Shown here piece by piece: positions 6,469-13,547 of a stretch of DNA of 13,547 bases. Location: NCBI RefSeq assembly GCF_000972705.2, contig NZ_LATL02000227.1, positions 1-13,547 on the forward strand, written 5' to 3'. The position numbers and the translations under genes are program-made. The notes under the pieces are model-generated. The model made no database searches. It was not told the DNA's origin and worked only from the letters and a program-made list of their open reading frames with translations. Source of the DNA: Limnoraphis robusta CS-951 (GTDB taxonomy: Bacteria > Cyanobacteriota > Cyanobacteriia > Cyanobacteriales > Microcoleaceae). Each line of letters begins with the position of its first letter. Positions within the stretch are counted from its first letter, which is position 1.

Positions 6469-7878
6469 ATGGCTTTAAGACAAAGAAATAAAAGAGCAGT
6501 CGGTATTTTTCCGGGTCGCAGAGAAACAGAAAGCGCCCTGACCGAATTAAGAGAAAATAACTTTCCAATGAATCAAGTCTCCGTAATTGCGCGAGACTCC
6601 GATAGACCCGACAAAATTGGAGAAACAGAAGTTCGTGATCATGTTGGCAACAAAGCCGACGACGGCGCGACAACCGGGGCGCTAACCGGCGGGGCGTTAG
6701 GCGGTCTAACCGGTTTATTAGTCGGTCTAGGGGCATTAGCCATCCCAGGAATCGGGCCAATTATGCTAGCGGGTGAAATTGCCACCGCCATTGCAACAAC
6801 CCTCGCCGGAACAGCCATCGGAGCGGCTACAGGCGGATTAATTGGCGCACTGATTGGTTTAGGAGTCCCCGAAGAAGAAGCCAAAACCTATAACGAACGA
6901 GTCTCTCTGGGAAATTACCTCGTGATCATTGACGGGACTGAGGATGAAATTCATCGCGCCGAAACCTTGTTACACCGTCGCGGGATTGAAAATTGGGGTG
7001 TGTTTGACATTCCTGCCTCTGAAACTCGTCCGAGAACCGATGATAATCTGTATTATCAGCGTGCAATTGGTGTGTTTCCCCATCGGCGTGATGCAGAGAC
7101 AGCCCTCGATGAACTGATCAAGATGGGTTTTCCCCCCAACCAAGTCTATGTAGTCGCGCGGGACTACGACCATCACCCCAACCGTCATAATTTTACCGTT
7201 CATAATCGCTTTGATAACGGATTTTTTGGATTTCTGGGCGATCGCAACCGTTTCTTCCAAGATCGCTTTGAGCGAGGCGAACATCTGGTAATCGTTGAAG
7301 GAACTCCCGAAGAACTCCACAGTGCAGAAACCTTACTAAACCGTCGAGGAATTCAAGAATGGGTGATGTTTAAACGCGCAGAAGGCGAGCAGAAATACAT
7401 TCCTGTTGCTCCGACAGTCAACCGAAACGATTTAGTATTCGCCCATCACAAGCATGGAATTGGTCACTTTTCCAACCGTCGCGAGGTTGAATACGCCTTA
7501 ACCGAACTCAAAAATGCAGATTTCCCGATGAATCAGGTTTCCGTCGTTGCTCACGACTCCAGCCCGATGGAGCGGCTTCCGGGAGTTAACCGCATGGAGC
7601 GGGTGGATAATTATGCCAGTTTAGGGGTTTTTGAGGATCGAGCCAAGCGTTATCATGATCACGTTAGCCAAGGTCACTATTTAGTGATTGTCAACGGTAC
7701 TGAGAATGACATTCGTCGAGTTCAACCGATTCTCCAGACTCAAGGAATTCAACAGTTTGAAATCTATGATTCGACAGCCGTGAATCGACCCTTAAAAAAT
7801 ATTGAGCCTGAACGGGCTGAGGTGATTAATCGCGATCCCAAAGTCAAGATTGTTGACAATCGCGATCGCACATTTTAG
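6469..7878 (+). CDS. Triplicated general stress protein (YflT/GSP17M-like) with a glycine-zipper insert
   Basis: A 469-residue protein made of three related units. Each opens with (A)(V)G(I/V)FxxRRexexALxEL followed by FPMNQVSVxAxD (residues 10-43, 199-233 and 329-363). Each closes with a GxYLVIVxGTExE block and an RGIQxW-like strand (148-180, 270-301 and 402-433). The first unit alone carries a long Gly/Ala-rich segment (66-132) with GALTGGALGGLTGLLVGLG and later GxxxG spacing, able to insert in membrane or oligomerise. Unit 3 has neither insert nor equivalent hydrophobic run, and unit 2 has only a short FFGFLG stretch. The family is induced by stress in Bacillus; the molecular role is unknown. 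A BON lipoprotein follows 123 bp downstream, consistent with an envelope-stress setting. Confidence 0.82.
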   Translation: MALRQRNKRAVGIFPGRRETESALTELRENNFPMNQVSVIARDSDRPDKIGETEVRDHVGNKADDGATTGALTGGALGGLTGLLVGLGALAIPGIGPIMLAGEIATAIATTLAGTAIGAATGGLIGALIGLGVPEEEAKTYNERVSLGNYLVIIDGTEDEIHRAETLLHRRGIENWGVFDIPASETRPRTDDNLYYQRAIGVFPHRRDAETALDELIKMGFPPNQVYVVARDYDHHPNRHNFTVHNRFDNGFFGFLGDRNRFFQDRFERGEHLVIVEGTPEELHSAETLLNRRGIQEWVMFKRAEGEQKYIPVAPTVNRNDLVFAHHKHGIGHFSNRREVEYALTELKNADFPMNQVSVVAHDSSPMERLPGVNRMERVDNYASLGVFEDRAKRYHDHVSQGHYLVIVNGTENDIRRVQPILQTQGIQQFEIYDSTAVNRPLKNIEPERAEVINRDPKVKIVDNRDRTF

Positions 7879-8001
7879 ACGATAACAGGGAGCAATAATC
7901 CTTCGGAAAACCGCAACATAAAGGCAAGATTGCTGCTTTTAACTCCCCGAGATATTTTCAGTTTTTTCACCTTTATTTCTCATATCAATTTAAAAAAGAC
8001 C

Positions 8002-8493
8002 ATGAAAAAATTAACTTCTTTTTTGTTAGGTAGTATTCTGCTCTTAGGCGCGGTTGGTTGTGGTGATAATGCGAAAACCAGTGCAGATGCACCGAATACC
8101 GTTGAACAGCCTCCCGAAGTTCCCACCGCAGAACAGGTACAAGACGCTCAAGAAGACGCTCAAAGTGAAGTTCGTAGAGAACAGCTCAATTCTGATATTC
8201 GAGCCAGAGAAGAGCGTAATAATGCCTTTAATGACGGGGCTGCTGAAAACCGAGATAGTGATGATATTGCTAGCGAAGTTCGCAGTAAATTAGAAGCCAA
8301 TTTACCGGCGAGTCAGTTAGTCGTTGAAGCCGAAAATGCAACCATTAAAGTATCAGGAACCGTTCCCACTCAAGAACAACTTGATCGAGTTGAACCTTTA
8401 GCATTAGAAATTAAAGGGGTTGAGTCTGTTGATAATCAGGCGGTTGTTGCTCCGGCTCAACCCGAGGAAGATAACGACAACACGCAGAACTAA
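8002..8493 (+). CDS. BON-domain lipoprotein
   Basis: A 163-residue predicted lipoprotein. MKK, a hydrophobic core (TSFLLGSILLLG) and a lipobox AVGC with the lipidated Cys20 form a signal peptidase II site. A flexible acidic and glutamine-rich region (21-85) with a likely coiled coil (EVRREQLNSDIRAREERNN) leads to a BON domain of about 85-150 (DIASEVRSKLEANLP, ATIKVSGTVPTQEQLDRVEP, IKGVESVDNQAVV). BON domains are found in periplasmic, membrane-associated stress proteins such as OsmY. The end is a short acidic tail. ATG 8002 is preferred to TTG 7930 because it begins the signal peptide. No strong Shine-Dalgarno is seen. It probably sits in the outer or plasma membrane facing the periplasm. Confidence 0.85.
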   Translation: MKKLTSFLLGSILLLGAVGCGDNAKTSADAPNTVEQPPEVPTAEQVQDAQEDAQSEVRREQLNSDIRAREERNNAFNDGAAENRDSDDIASEVRSKLEANLPASQLVVEAENATIKVSGTVPTQEQLDRVEPLALEIKGVESVDNQAVVAPAQPEEDNDNTQN

Positions 8494-8502
8494 GGCTGAT
8501 TC

Positions 8503-8629
8503 TATAACGCTTCGCGCTAGGCAAGAGGCAAGAGGCAAGAGGCAAGAGGCAAGAAAATACCCATATAGTCAGGCTTTTGGCTATTCTTCGTTCGGGGCAT
8601 TTGTAAATATACCAGTGCGACCTGCTATA
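8503..8629 (+). repeat. Composite dispersed repeat, copy 2 (plus orientation)
   Basis: The head TATAACGCTTCGCGC (8503-8517) is followed by five exact GGCAAGA heptamers (8520-8554), a variable part, GGCTTTTGGCTATTCTTCGTT (about 8573-8593 region), TGTAAATAT and the end CTGCTATA, with GCTATA at 8624-8629. The order and many bases match the minus strand of 5502-5631. It starts 9 bases after the BON lipoprotein stop. Heptamer number and sequence differ between copies, suggesting slippage after spread. Confidence 0.7.
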
Positions 8630-8641
8630 TAACGAAGAAAA

Positions 8642-8718
8642 ACCACGCGAGACACCGAGACACAAAGAGGAACAAACTTCTGTTTCCCACAATCTTTGTG
8701 TCTTTGTGTCTTCGTGGT
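8642..8718. repeat. Long inverted repeat with ACCACG ends
   Basis: The left arm starts ACCACGCGAGACAC (8642-8655) and continues to 8668 with GAGACACAAAGA. The right arm (8693-8718) starts TCTTTGTGTCTTTG and ends TTCGTGGT. The arms are inverted repeats with a few mismatches and one extra base, around a 24-base spacer. The arm itself has a GACAC(A/C) internal periodicity. The 26-bp stem looks like a small non-autonomous element of a kind common in cyanobacterial intergenic DNA. Confidence 0.7.
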
Positions 8719-8759
8719 ATTAATTATATTAATACCGTTAGCGATAACCCGAAAAAAGT

Positions 8760-8804
8760 TATAGCGCTACGCGCAGCTCATGTGGCAAAAGGCAAAAGGC
8801 AAAA
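8760..8804 (+). repeat. Partial repeat: head plus three GGCAAAA heptamers
   Basis: TATAGCGCTACGCGC (8760-8774) matches the head of the composite repeats. Nine bases follow, then three exact GGCAAAA units (8784-8804). The rest of the composite unit (ATTCTTCGTT and CTGCTATA parts) is absent. This suggests that head plus heptamers is a module on its own, or that the copy has decayed. Confidence 0.65.
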
Positions 8805-8834
8805 GTCAGACTAGAAAAGATTTTCAGCTTCTTA

Positions 8835-8873
8835 AAAAGTTTGGCGGGACGGAAACCGACACCGCCAACTTTT
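8835..8873 (-). terminator. Rho-independent-type terminator of pcxA
   Basis: AAAAGTTTGGCGG (8835-8847) pairs with CCGCCAACTTTT (8862-8873) with one bulged base, and CGG-AAA-CCG (8850-8858) can pair inside. Read on the minus strand, the stem ends in CTTTTTAAG, a T-run right after the GC part. It lies 41 bases beyond the pcxA stop, the expected place. Confidence 0.65.
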
Positions 8874-8914
8874 CGCTTTTACTAATGTCCTAACCGTGTC
8901 GGCGTAGTGCTATA

Positions 8915-10339
8915 CTATTCATTCATCGTTTTGTACGTTGAAACGGCTGAAGGTGAACTGCGGTTCAGATAACGGAAAATCCAATATTTAAAAACGGCAT
9001 CAAGAATCACAGGAAAGGTTGCAATAAACAGAAAGTTAAAATCTCGATTTTCCGGGAGTCCAAAATGTCGAGAGATGCTTTCGAGAATGACTTCCCATCC
9101 ATGAGGAGAGTGAAATCCAACGAACATATCAGTTAACAAGATAATAATAAAAGCTTTCGCACTATCACTTAAACCATAGATGAGATCGCCTAAAAATGAT
9201 TTGAGAATTTCTACATCTCTTTTGTTGGTATAAATAATAATTCCAAAGGTTATAATCGATAATAAATCTGCGAATATATTTTTAATAGCACCTGTTCCGA
9301 GGGAGCGATACTCCTCAGCAATTTCTAGGGCTTTTGCTTGAACCTTTTCTTCGATTTGTTCAGGTTCAAGCAGGGGCGTTAAACCAATCAAATGATCAAA
9401 TTCTAGCCGTTCTTTATAACGATGTAACTCCATAAAAGCTTCTTCTTCAAAATCCATATTCAAAAAAATTTGTGTATTTTCTTCGGGAGGAATAAGAGCA
9501 TCTACAATCGGCCCAACTACAAAATTCTTCGCCAGTTGTTGAGTCAAAAGGGGAACTAAAATGAGCAGTAAAATAAATCTAACTGAAATAATGGTTTTAA
9601 CTTTAGATTTGCGATAATTTTTAATAACTTCTTCTTCAGATTCTGGATTTAACTCGCGCTGAATTCGGCCAATCGTTCGCAGGAGAGAGCGAGGTAAAAA
9701 ACTCATTTCTGAACCTGTTTTGAGTTCTTCAGGTAAAGACTTTTTCTCAGAATTGTAGGAATTTGAAAAGTTCCTTGAATCGGAATCCCGATTGAGAATA
9801 GGAGCATTTTCTTCATCTGAAGGAACGGTAGATTCAGACTTAGAGTTGTTTTTAACAGCAACTAAAGAAATCGATTCAACAGGTTGATTGAAAGGTTGAC
9901 TTTTCGGCTTCTGGGGAAAATACCGACTCATAACCGTATCAATACAATCTAATTTTTGACAAACCTGAGAAACATGACTCATTTGAGTCAAATCATCATC
10001 AGCCGAAAAATGCCTGGAGGTTGATCCATTCAGATTCCGAAACGCTAAAGATTCAGACAGATCGATAACCGAACGACTGGTATTAAACTCAGCCAAACGA
10101 GTTTGAATAATGGTTAAACATCTTTTTAGCTCAGAATTAAAATAAGACCAGACGCGATCGCTATATTCCGCCGAATCTTTCGTAATTTTTCCACCCTGAA
10201 AATGCTCATTTTCAATCGCCTTGATCCTTAAAGCGGCATCATAGGCTTGTTCTAAAGCCCGGTCTGGTGTATTTTTAAACCAGCGATTGGCACCACGCAA
10301 TGCTTGTCTAATTTGAGTCCAAGTCGAGGTCTTGATCAT
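8915..10339 (-). CDS. pcxA: Proton extrusion protein PcxA (CemA family)
   Basis: A 474-residue membrane protein of the PcxA/CotA/CemA family, which in Synechocystis is needed for light-driven proton extrusion and helps CO2 and Na-dependent transport; chloroplast CemA is the plastid homologue. The long soluble N-terminal part (1-245) contains a conserved start (RQALRGANRWFKNTPDRALEQAYDAA-type) and a variable low-complexity part (145-215). The membrane domain has four likely segments: about 250-270, 355-371, 389-409 and 435-455. TDMFVGFHSPHGWE (403-416) and the C-terminal KYWIFRYLNRSSPSAVSTYK with a short tail are family hallmarks. The length matches cyanobacterial PcxA. ATG 10339 is the natural start. 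It is divergent from the helicase-like gene, with 74 bp between start codons, so regulatory sequences must overlap there. Confidence 0.93.
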   Translation of the reverse strand: MIKTSTWTQIRQALRGANRWFKNTPDRALEQAYDAALRIKAIENEHFQGGKITKDSAEYSDRVWSYFNSELKRCLTIIQTRLAEFNTSRSVIDLSESLAFRNLNGSTSRHFSADDDLTQMSHVSQVCQKLDCIDTVMSRYFPQKPKSQPFNQPVESISLVAVKNNSKSESTVPSDEENAPILNRDSDSRNFSNSYNSEKKSLPEELKTGSEMSFLPRSLLRTIGRIQRELNPESEEEVIKNYRKSKVKTIISVRFILLLILVPLLTQQLAKNFVVGPIVDALIPPEENTQIFLNMDFEEEAFMELHRYKERLEFDHLIGLTPLLEPEQIEEKVQAKALEIAEEYRSLGTGAIKNIFADLLSIITFGIIIYTNKRDVEILKSFLGDLIYGLSDSAKAFIIILLTDMFVGFHSPHGWEVILESISRHFGLPENRDFNFLFIATFPVILDAVFKYWIFRYLNRSSPSAVSTYKTMNE

Positions 10340-10413
10340 AAATGTAGGGAATGTTGAGTCGAGGGAGAACGTGCTAATGTGTTGGGTATCTTAACAAATT
10401 TATTCGTAGAATT

Positions 10414-12573
10414 GTGGCTGCTTTGTCTGTGTGGATAACAGGAGGAACTCGCAGTGGGAAAACCACCCGCTTGATTGAGCAGTTTTATGATTGGAGTATC
10501 AACCACCCGAACCGTGATCCCATCAAATCATCTTTACCCCTCAATTCATTTCCCAGGTCGCCGCAACGAACACAACCTCAGAGAGCGACCACATTAATAT
10601 TAGCCGCCAACAGCGATAACCGACTAGATCTCGTGGATCGCATCTGGAAAACCCGCCCCGGACAATATGCGTTTCACTCAACAACACCGTTGGGTTTATT
10701 TGAGGATGAAGTCACCTTATTCTGGCCGTTACTGGTGCAGTCGTTAAACCTCAAAGCCCAATTTCCGGTTAGACTACGCCCCGAAACCGAACAGGAACTT
10801 GCAACCTCTCTTTGGAGTCAAGAACTCGAAGCAGGCCAACTCGCCCGAGCAGGAATCAGCCGCGATCGGATCGTGCGTCAAACCCTCGATCTGATGCAAC
10901 TGGCGGCGATGAGCGGTCAATCTGTCGAAGAAATTCCTCGAATTTTAGCACAGGGATTTGATTCGTCAGAGGAATCCGATTCGCTGTATTCCTGTATGGG
11001 TCAGTTGCTGGTGCGTTGGCGAAATTGGTGTCTGGATCGGGGATTTCTCACCTACAGCATTGTTACAGAACTCTACTGGCATTTGTTGAGTCATCCCACC
11101 TATCAACAACACCTGATTCGTCGCTATCAGATGGTTTTTGCTGATGATCTCGATGAATATCCCGCCATCATGCGCCATCTGTTTGAGTTTCTCTTAGAAA
11201 GCGGAAAAATGGGAGCATTTACCTTTAACCCCACCGGATCAATTCGCTTAGGTTTGGGTGCCGATCCGAACGATTTGGCTAAGTTACAACATCGTTGTCG
11301 CATCGAAGCCTTAGACTTGCCATCAGGTCTAGCCCCCCAGCTTATCGAACCGATGATCAACGGCGTGATCGACAGTAGTATCGGACTGGCTGAACTCTCA
11401 ATCGCTTTATCGGATGTTCGTTCCATTCAAACCCAGTCTCGGGCTGATTTACTGCGACGCACCGCCGAAGTGATCATTGATGTCGTCAAAACCCAACAGG
11501 TTCAACCCCAAGAGATCGCCGTTATCGGGCCAGGTTTAGATGCGATCGCTCGGTATACCCTACGAGAAATTTTGAGCCATGAGGGAATCGCCGTTGAGTC
11601 GCTACAAGAACAACGTCCCCTGTTGAGTTCTCCTTTGGTGCGATCGCTACTCACCCTGATCGCCCTGATTTATCCCGGTAATGGCCGTTTGGTAGAACGA
11701 GAAGCGATCGCCGAAATGTTAGTGGTTTTGAGCCGTGTAGAGACGCGCACAGGTGGCTCTAACGAGACGGAAGAGTTGACACCCCAAAGCTTATTTACCA
11801 TTGACCCTGTAAGAGCGGGTTTACTGGCTGATTACTGTTTCCGTCCCCATCCCCAAGATCCAACCTTGCTAGAAGTGACAGCCTTTCCCCGTTGGGATCG
11901 ATTGGGATATCAAGCCACTCAAACCTACAATCAGATTTTGCAGTGGATCGAGCAACAACGTCAACAATACCAACAACGCCTCATTCTAAATCCCGTTTCG
12001 CTGATTGATCGCGCTATTCAACGATTTTTTCTCTCTACCCAGTCCCTACCTTCGGATCAATTAGCGGTTTTGCGAGAGTTGATGGAAACGGCGATGCACT
12101 ACTGGGAAGTGGACAGACGACTCCATCAAAGCCTTACATCAGAGGCGAATAGCGAAGCAGTGGGTTCGTTTATTCAACTGTTGCGACGGGGGGTTGTCAG
12201 TGCGAACCCCTACCCGGTGAAGTCGGTGATTTCTAAGCGGGCTGTTACTCTGGCGACGATTTTCCAATATCGCGCCAACCGTCAGTCCCATCGTTGTCAT
12301 TTTTGGCTGGATGTGGCGTCGCCGTTGTGGCTAAGTGGGGGAGCGAGTAGCCTTTGGGGTTCCCCTTTATTTTTGCGAGAATGGCTTGGAAACCCTTGGA
12401 CAGCCGAAGATCAGATGAAAGCAGATGATCTTCGATTGCGTCGGATTCTGCTAGATTTATTGAGTCGAGTTAGCGATCGCTTGTACTTGTGTCATAGTGA
12501 ACTTGCCGTTAATGGTCAAGAACAACTCGGCCCCCTTTTACCTCTGATTCATGCTTGTGTAACATCAATCTAG
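10414..12573 (+). CDS. SF1 helicase-like P-loop protein (UvrD/AddB-like)
   Basis: A 719-residue protein with a Walker A site right at the N-terminus (GGTRSGKTT, 10-18), a Walker B-like ADDLDEYP (243-250), a motif III-like GAFTFNPTGSIRLGLGADP (267-285), and a motif IV-like IAVIGPGLDAIARYTLREIL followed by RPLLSSPLVRSLLTLI. C-terminal motifs around residue 612-640 (VTLATIFQYR, FWLDVASPLW) and the ending DRLYLCHSELAVNGQEQLGP resemble motifs V-VI of UvrD/AddB helicases. It is likely a cytosolic DNA repair or recombination ATPase; no C-terminal PD-(D/E)XK nuclease motif is evident. The start is GTG 10414: the frame is closed by TAA at 10375, and VWITGGTRSGKTT begins five codons after it. Four HIP1 sites fall in the gene. 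The cyanobacterial role is not established here. Confidence 0.72.
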   Translation: MAALSVWITGGTRSGKTTRLIEQFYDWSINHPNRDPIKSSLPLNSFPRSPQRTQPQRATTLILAANSDNRLDLVDRIWKTRPGQYAFHSTTPLGLFEDEVTLFWPLLVQSLNLKAQFPVRLRPETEQELATSLWSQELEAGQLARAGISRDRIVRQTLDLMQLAAMSGQSVEEIPRILAQGFDSSEESDSLYSCMGQLLVRWRNWCLDRGFLTYSIVTELYWHLLSHPTYQQHLIRRYQMVFADDLDEYPAIMRHLFEFLLESGKMGAFTFNPTGSIRLGLGADPNDLAKLQHRCRIEALDLPSGLAPQLIEPMINGVIDSSIGLAELSIALSDVRSIQTQSRADLLRRTAEVIIDVVKTQQVQPQEIAVIGPGLDAIARYTLREILSHEGIAVESLQEQRPLLSSPLVRSLLTLIALIYPGNGRLVEREAIAEMLVVLSRVETRTGGSNETEELTPQSLFTIDPVRAGLLADYCFRPHPQDPTLLEVTAFPRWDRLGYQATQTYNQILQWIEQQRQQYQQRLILNPVSLIDRAIQRFFLSTQSLPSDQLAVLRELMETAMHYWEVDRRLHQSLTSEANSEAVGSFIQLLRRGVVSANPYPVKSVISKRAVTLATIFQYRANRQSHRCHFWLDVASPLWLSGGASSLWGSPLFLREWLGNPWTAEDQMKADDLRLRRILLDLLSRVSDRLYLCHSELAVNGQEQLGPLLPLIHACVTSI

Positions 12574-13185
12574 TTGATGCTTTCATAGACTGAATGGGGA
12601 ATACTGGAGACCATGTAAGAATTGAGGATTGTCGATGAAGAATTAATTCTTGATTTAGGCTGCATCATCAAAACTGAGAGTCTTCTCTAGAAGTGCAATA
12701 AAATTCTATCGGTTTACTCTCCTGTTGTTAGTTTGGACTCGTTTATCCTCCCGAAGCGCCAACTTTTTGTTCAATCAGACTGACAGATACAAACATAATG
12801 ATTAACATTAAAGGGTTCAATGGTCTCAATCAACCGCTAATTGTTTCGGTATTTTCTAAAGGCTTTAGAGATATATTTTTTCAATCTATAAATCTATCTA
12901 GACTATCCCAAAGTTGTCAATTTCCCTGATAAATTTGTAAACTCTAAACGTTGAATGGGGTTCAACTCTCAAATGATTAGACCGATCTCTCTGACTGATT
13001 TACATTTTACAAAACCTAATAACACATGACATCTAAATTGAAAGCTGAGGGTGTTTAAGGTCTTGATAAAATTGCCCAGAAATAGCACAAAATAGAATCT
13101 TTTTAGAGTTTAACAGCCAAAAGTTAGCGAGATTAATTTTCAGAAAATATTGGACAAATTAGGTCAATTTATAGGAGGTTAAATT
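12574..13185. other. 612-bp gene-free stretch
   Basis: It is A/T-rich with stops in all frames; the longest ORF worth noting is 43 codons (12798-12929, plus). A perfect 14-bp palindrome AAGAATTAATTCTT lies at 12638-12651. No terminator with T-run was found after the helicase-like gene, and no convincing promoter. The right end carries AGGAGG (13173-13178), 7 bases before the ATG at 13186. The length suggests a long leader or regulatory region for the next gene. Confidence 0.5.
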
Positions 13186-13547
13186 ATGACCAGTGTAGGG
13201 GTAGGTTTTATTAGCGTTGCTGCGAATTTAGTCGATGCCGATGGCAGTTTTGTTCTTAATCCGATTACAAGTACACCCATTCTGATTGAGATTACTGAAA
13301 CAGAATTTACCCAAGGCGGTAACAGAGTTTTTCAGACTTTCAATTTCTCAAACCGCATCCAAAACGAAGGCTTAGAATTTGAAGAAGATCTCGAAATTGA
13401 GGAGATCTTCGGGACAACTTTACCCGGAGGATCAACAGGTGTTTTGTTTGTCTCATTAATCAGTCTTCCTCCATTTGTTGGTGATGATGATACCGTTGAT
13501 GGCGGGGGCGGAGATGATACGACTGATGGCGGGGGCGGCGATGATAC
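13186..13547 (+). CDS. Acidic protein with D-T-x-D-GGGG-D repeats (5' part, cut by window end)
   Basis: The frame is open to the last base, giving 120 complete residues. The start is firm: AGGAGG precedes ATG by 7 bases. Residues 1-100 (MTSVGVGFISVAANLVDADG and on) are beta-rich, hydrophobic-alternating and acidic, without a Sec signal peptide. From residue 102 a 9-residue repeat DT(V/T)DGGGGD begins and continues past the window. Asp/Gly-rich repeats and lack of a signal peptide recall large secreted cyanobacterial proteins exported by type I systems with RTX-type calcium-binding repeats downstream, but no GGxGxDxLx nonapeptide is seen in this part, so that is only a guess. It could also be a linker in a cell-surface protein. 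Confidence 0.75.
   Translation, partial: MTSVGVGFISVAANLVDADGSFVLNPITSTPILIEITETEFTQGGNRVFQTFNFSNRIQNEGLEFEEDLEIEEIFGTTLPGGSTGVLFVSLISLPPFVGDDDTVDGGGGDDTTDGGGGDD
13489..13547 (+). repeat. 27-bp in-frame tandem repeat
   Basis: Two full units (13489-13515 and 13516-13542) and the first five bases of a third encode DT(V/T)DGGGGD. The units differ at only a few bases, with the core GATGGCGGGGGCGG identical. This implies recent expansion; the array continues beyond the window. Confidence 0.85.

Noticed and set aside
6639..6884. Minus-strand Pro/Ala-rich ORF
   Set aside because: It is the complement of the Gly/Ala-rich zipper codons of the stress protein.
8520..8554. Five GGCAAGA tandem units as a CRISPR-like array
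   Set aside because: The units are 7 bp, directly adjacent, with no spacers; this is a simple heptamer repeat.
8420..8632. 70-codon ORF reading through the heptamers
   Set aside because: It overlaps the BON lipoprotein in another frame and its middle is translated repeat DNA.
11734..11750. TGTAGAGACGCG inside the helicase-like gene as another TGTAGAG repeat
   Set aside because: There is no matching right arm and it fits the reading frame (VETRTG) in a variable region; probably chance.
12798..12929. 43-codon plus-strand ORF starting MINIKGFNGLNQ
   Set aside because: It has no Shine-Dalgarno, lies in A/T-rich intergenic DNA, and shows no recognisable motif.

Overview
The window looks like a chromosomal segment of a filamentous-type cyanobacterium. 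The support is a PcxA/CemA-family proton-extrusion gene, a YbjN-like protein of cyanobacterial type, a WcaF/HpsU-like acetyltransferase, seven HIP1 octamers (GCGATCGC at 7238, 7862, 10154, 11542, 11640, 11704 and 12473), and GGCAAAA/GGCAAGA heptamer repeats of the sort cyanobacterial genomes scatter between genes. All HIP1 sites lie in the right-hand half. No rRNA, tRNA or CRISPR array is visible.

Left part (1-2870): a possible 14-residue gene tail, then three plus-strand genes: a class I SAM-dependent methyltransferase with an uncertain 5' end, a YbjN-like protein, and a lipoate/octanoate transferase-type protein with a LipM-like cysteine. A strong 44-base hairpin separates the first two. 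A small minus-strand ORF (2634-2870) faces the third gene, and its stop codon lies inside a perfect 11-bp stem.

Mobile region (about 3037-4300): a solo TnpB element of the IS200/IS605 superfamily without tnpA. TnpB keeps its RuvC triad and four zinc-finger cysteines. The last ~120 bases of the gene and the bases just after it fold into a series of hairpins, as expected for an omega (re) RNA.

Polysaccharide pair (4500-6240): a WaaE-type family 2 glycosyltransferase and a WcaF/HpsU-like hexapeptide acetyltransferase. A 130-bp composite repeat between them ends 3 bases before the acetyltransferase ATG. An inverted copy of the same repeat lies at 8503-8629.

Stress and envelope pair (6469-8493): a 469-residue protein with three copies of a general-stress-protein (YflT/GSP17M-like) unit, only the first carrying a glycine-zipper insert, followed by a BON-domain lipoprotein. 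The 421-bp gap after it holds three repeat elements and a terminator.

Right part (8915-13547): pcxA on the minus strand is divergent (74 bp apart) from a 719-residue SF1-helicase-like P-loop protein. A gene-free 612-bp stretch follows, then the 5' end of an acidic repeat-containing protein that runs off the window and has an excellent ribosome binding site. The strongest candidates for further study are the TnpB/omega-RNA locus, the composite TATAGC-bounded repeat, and the triplicated stress protein.
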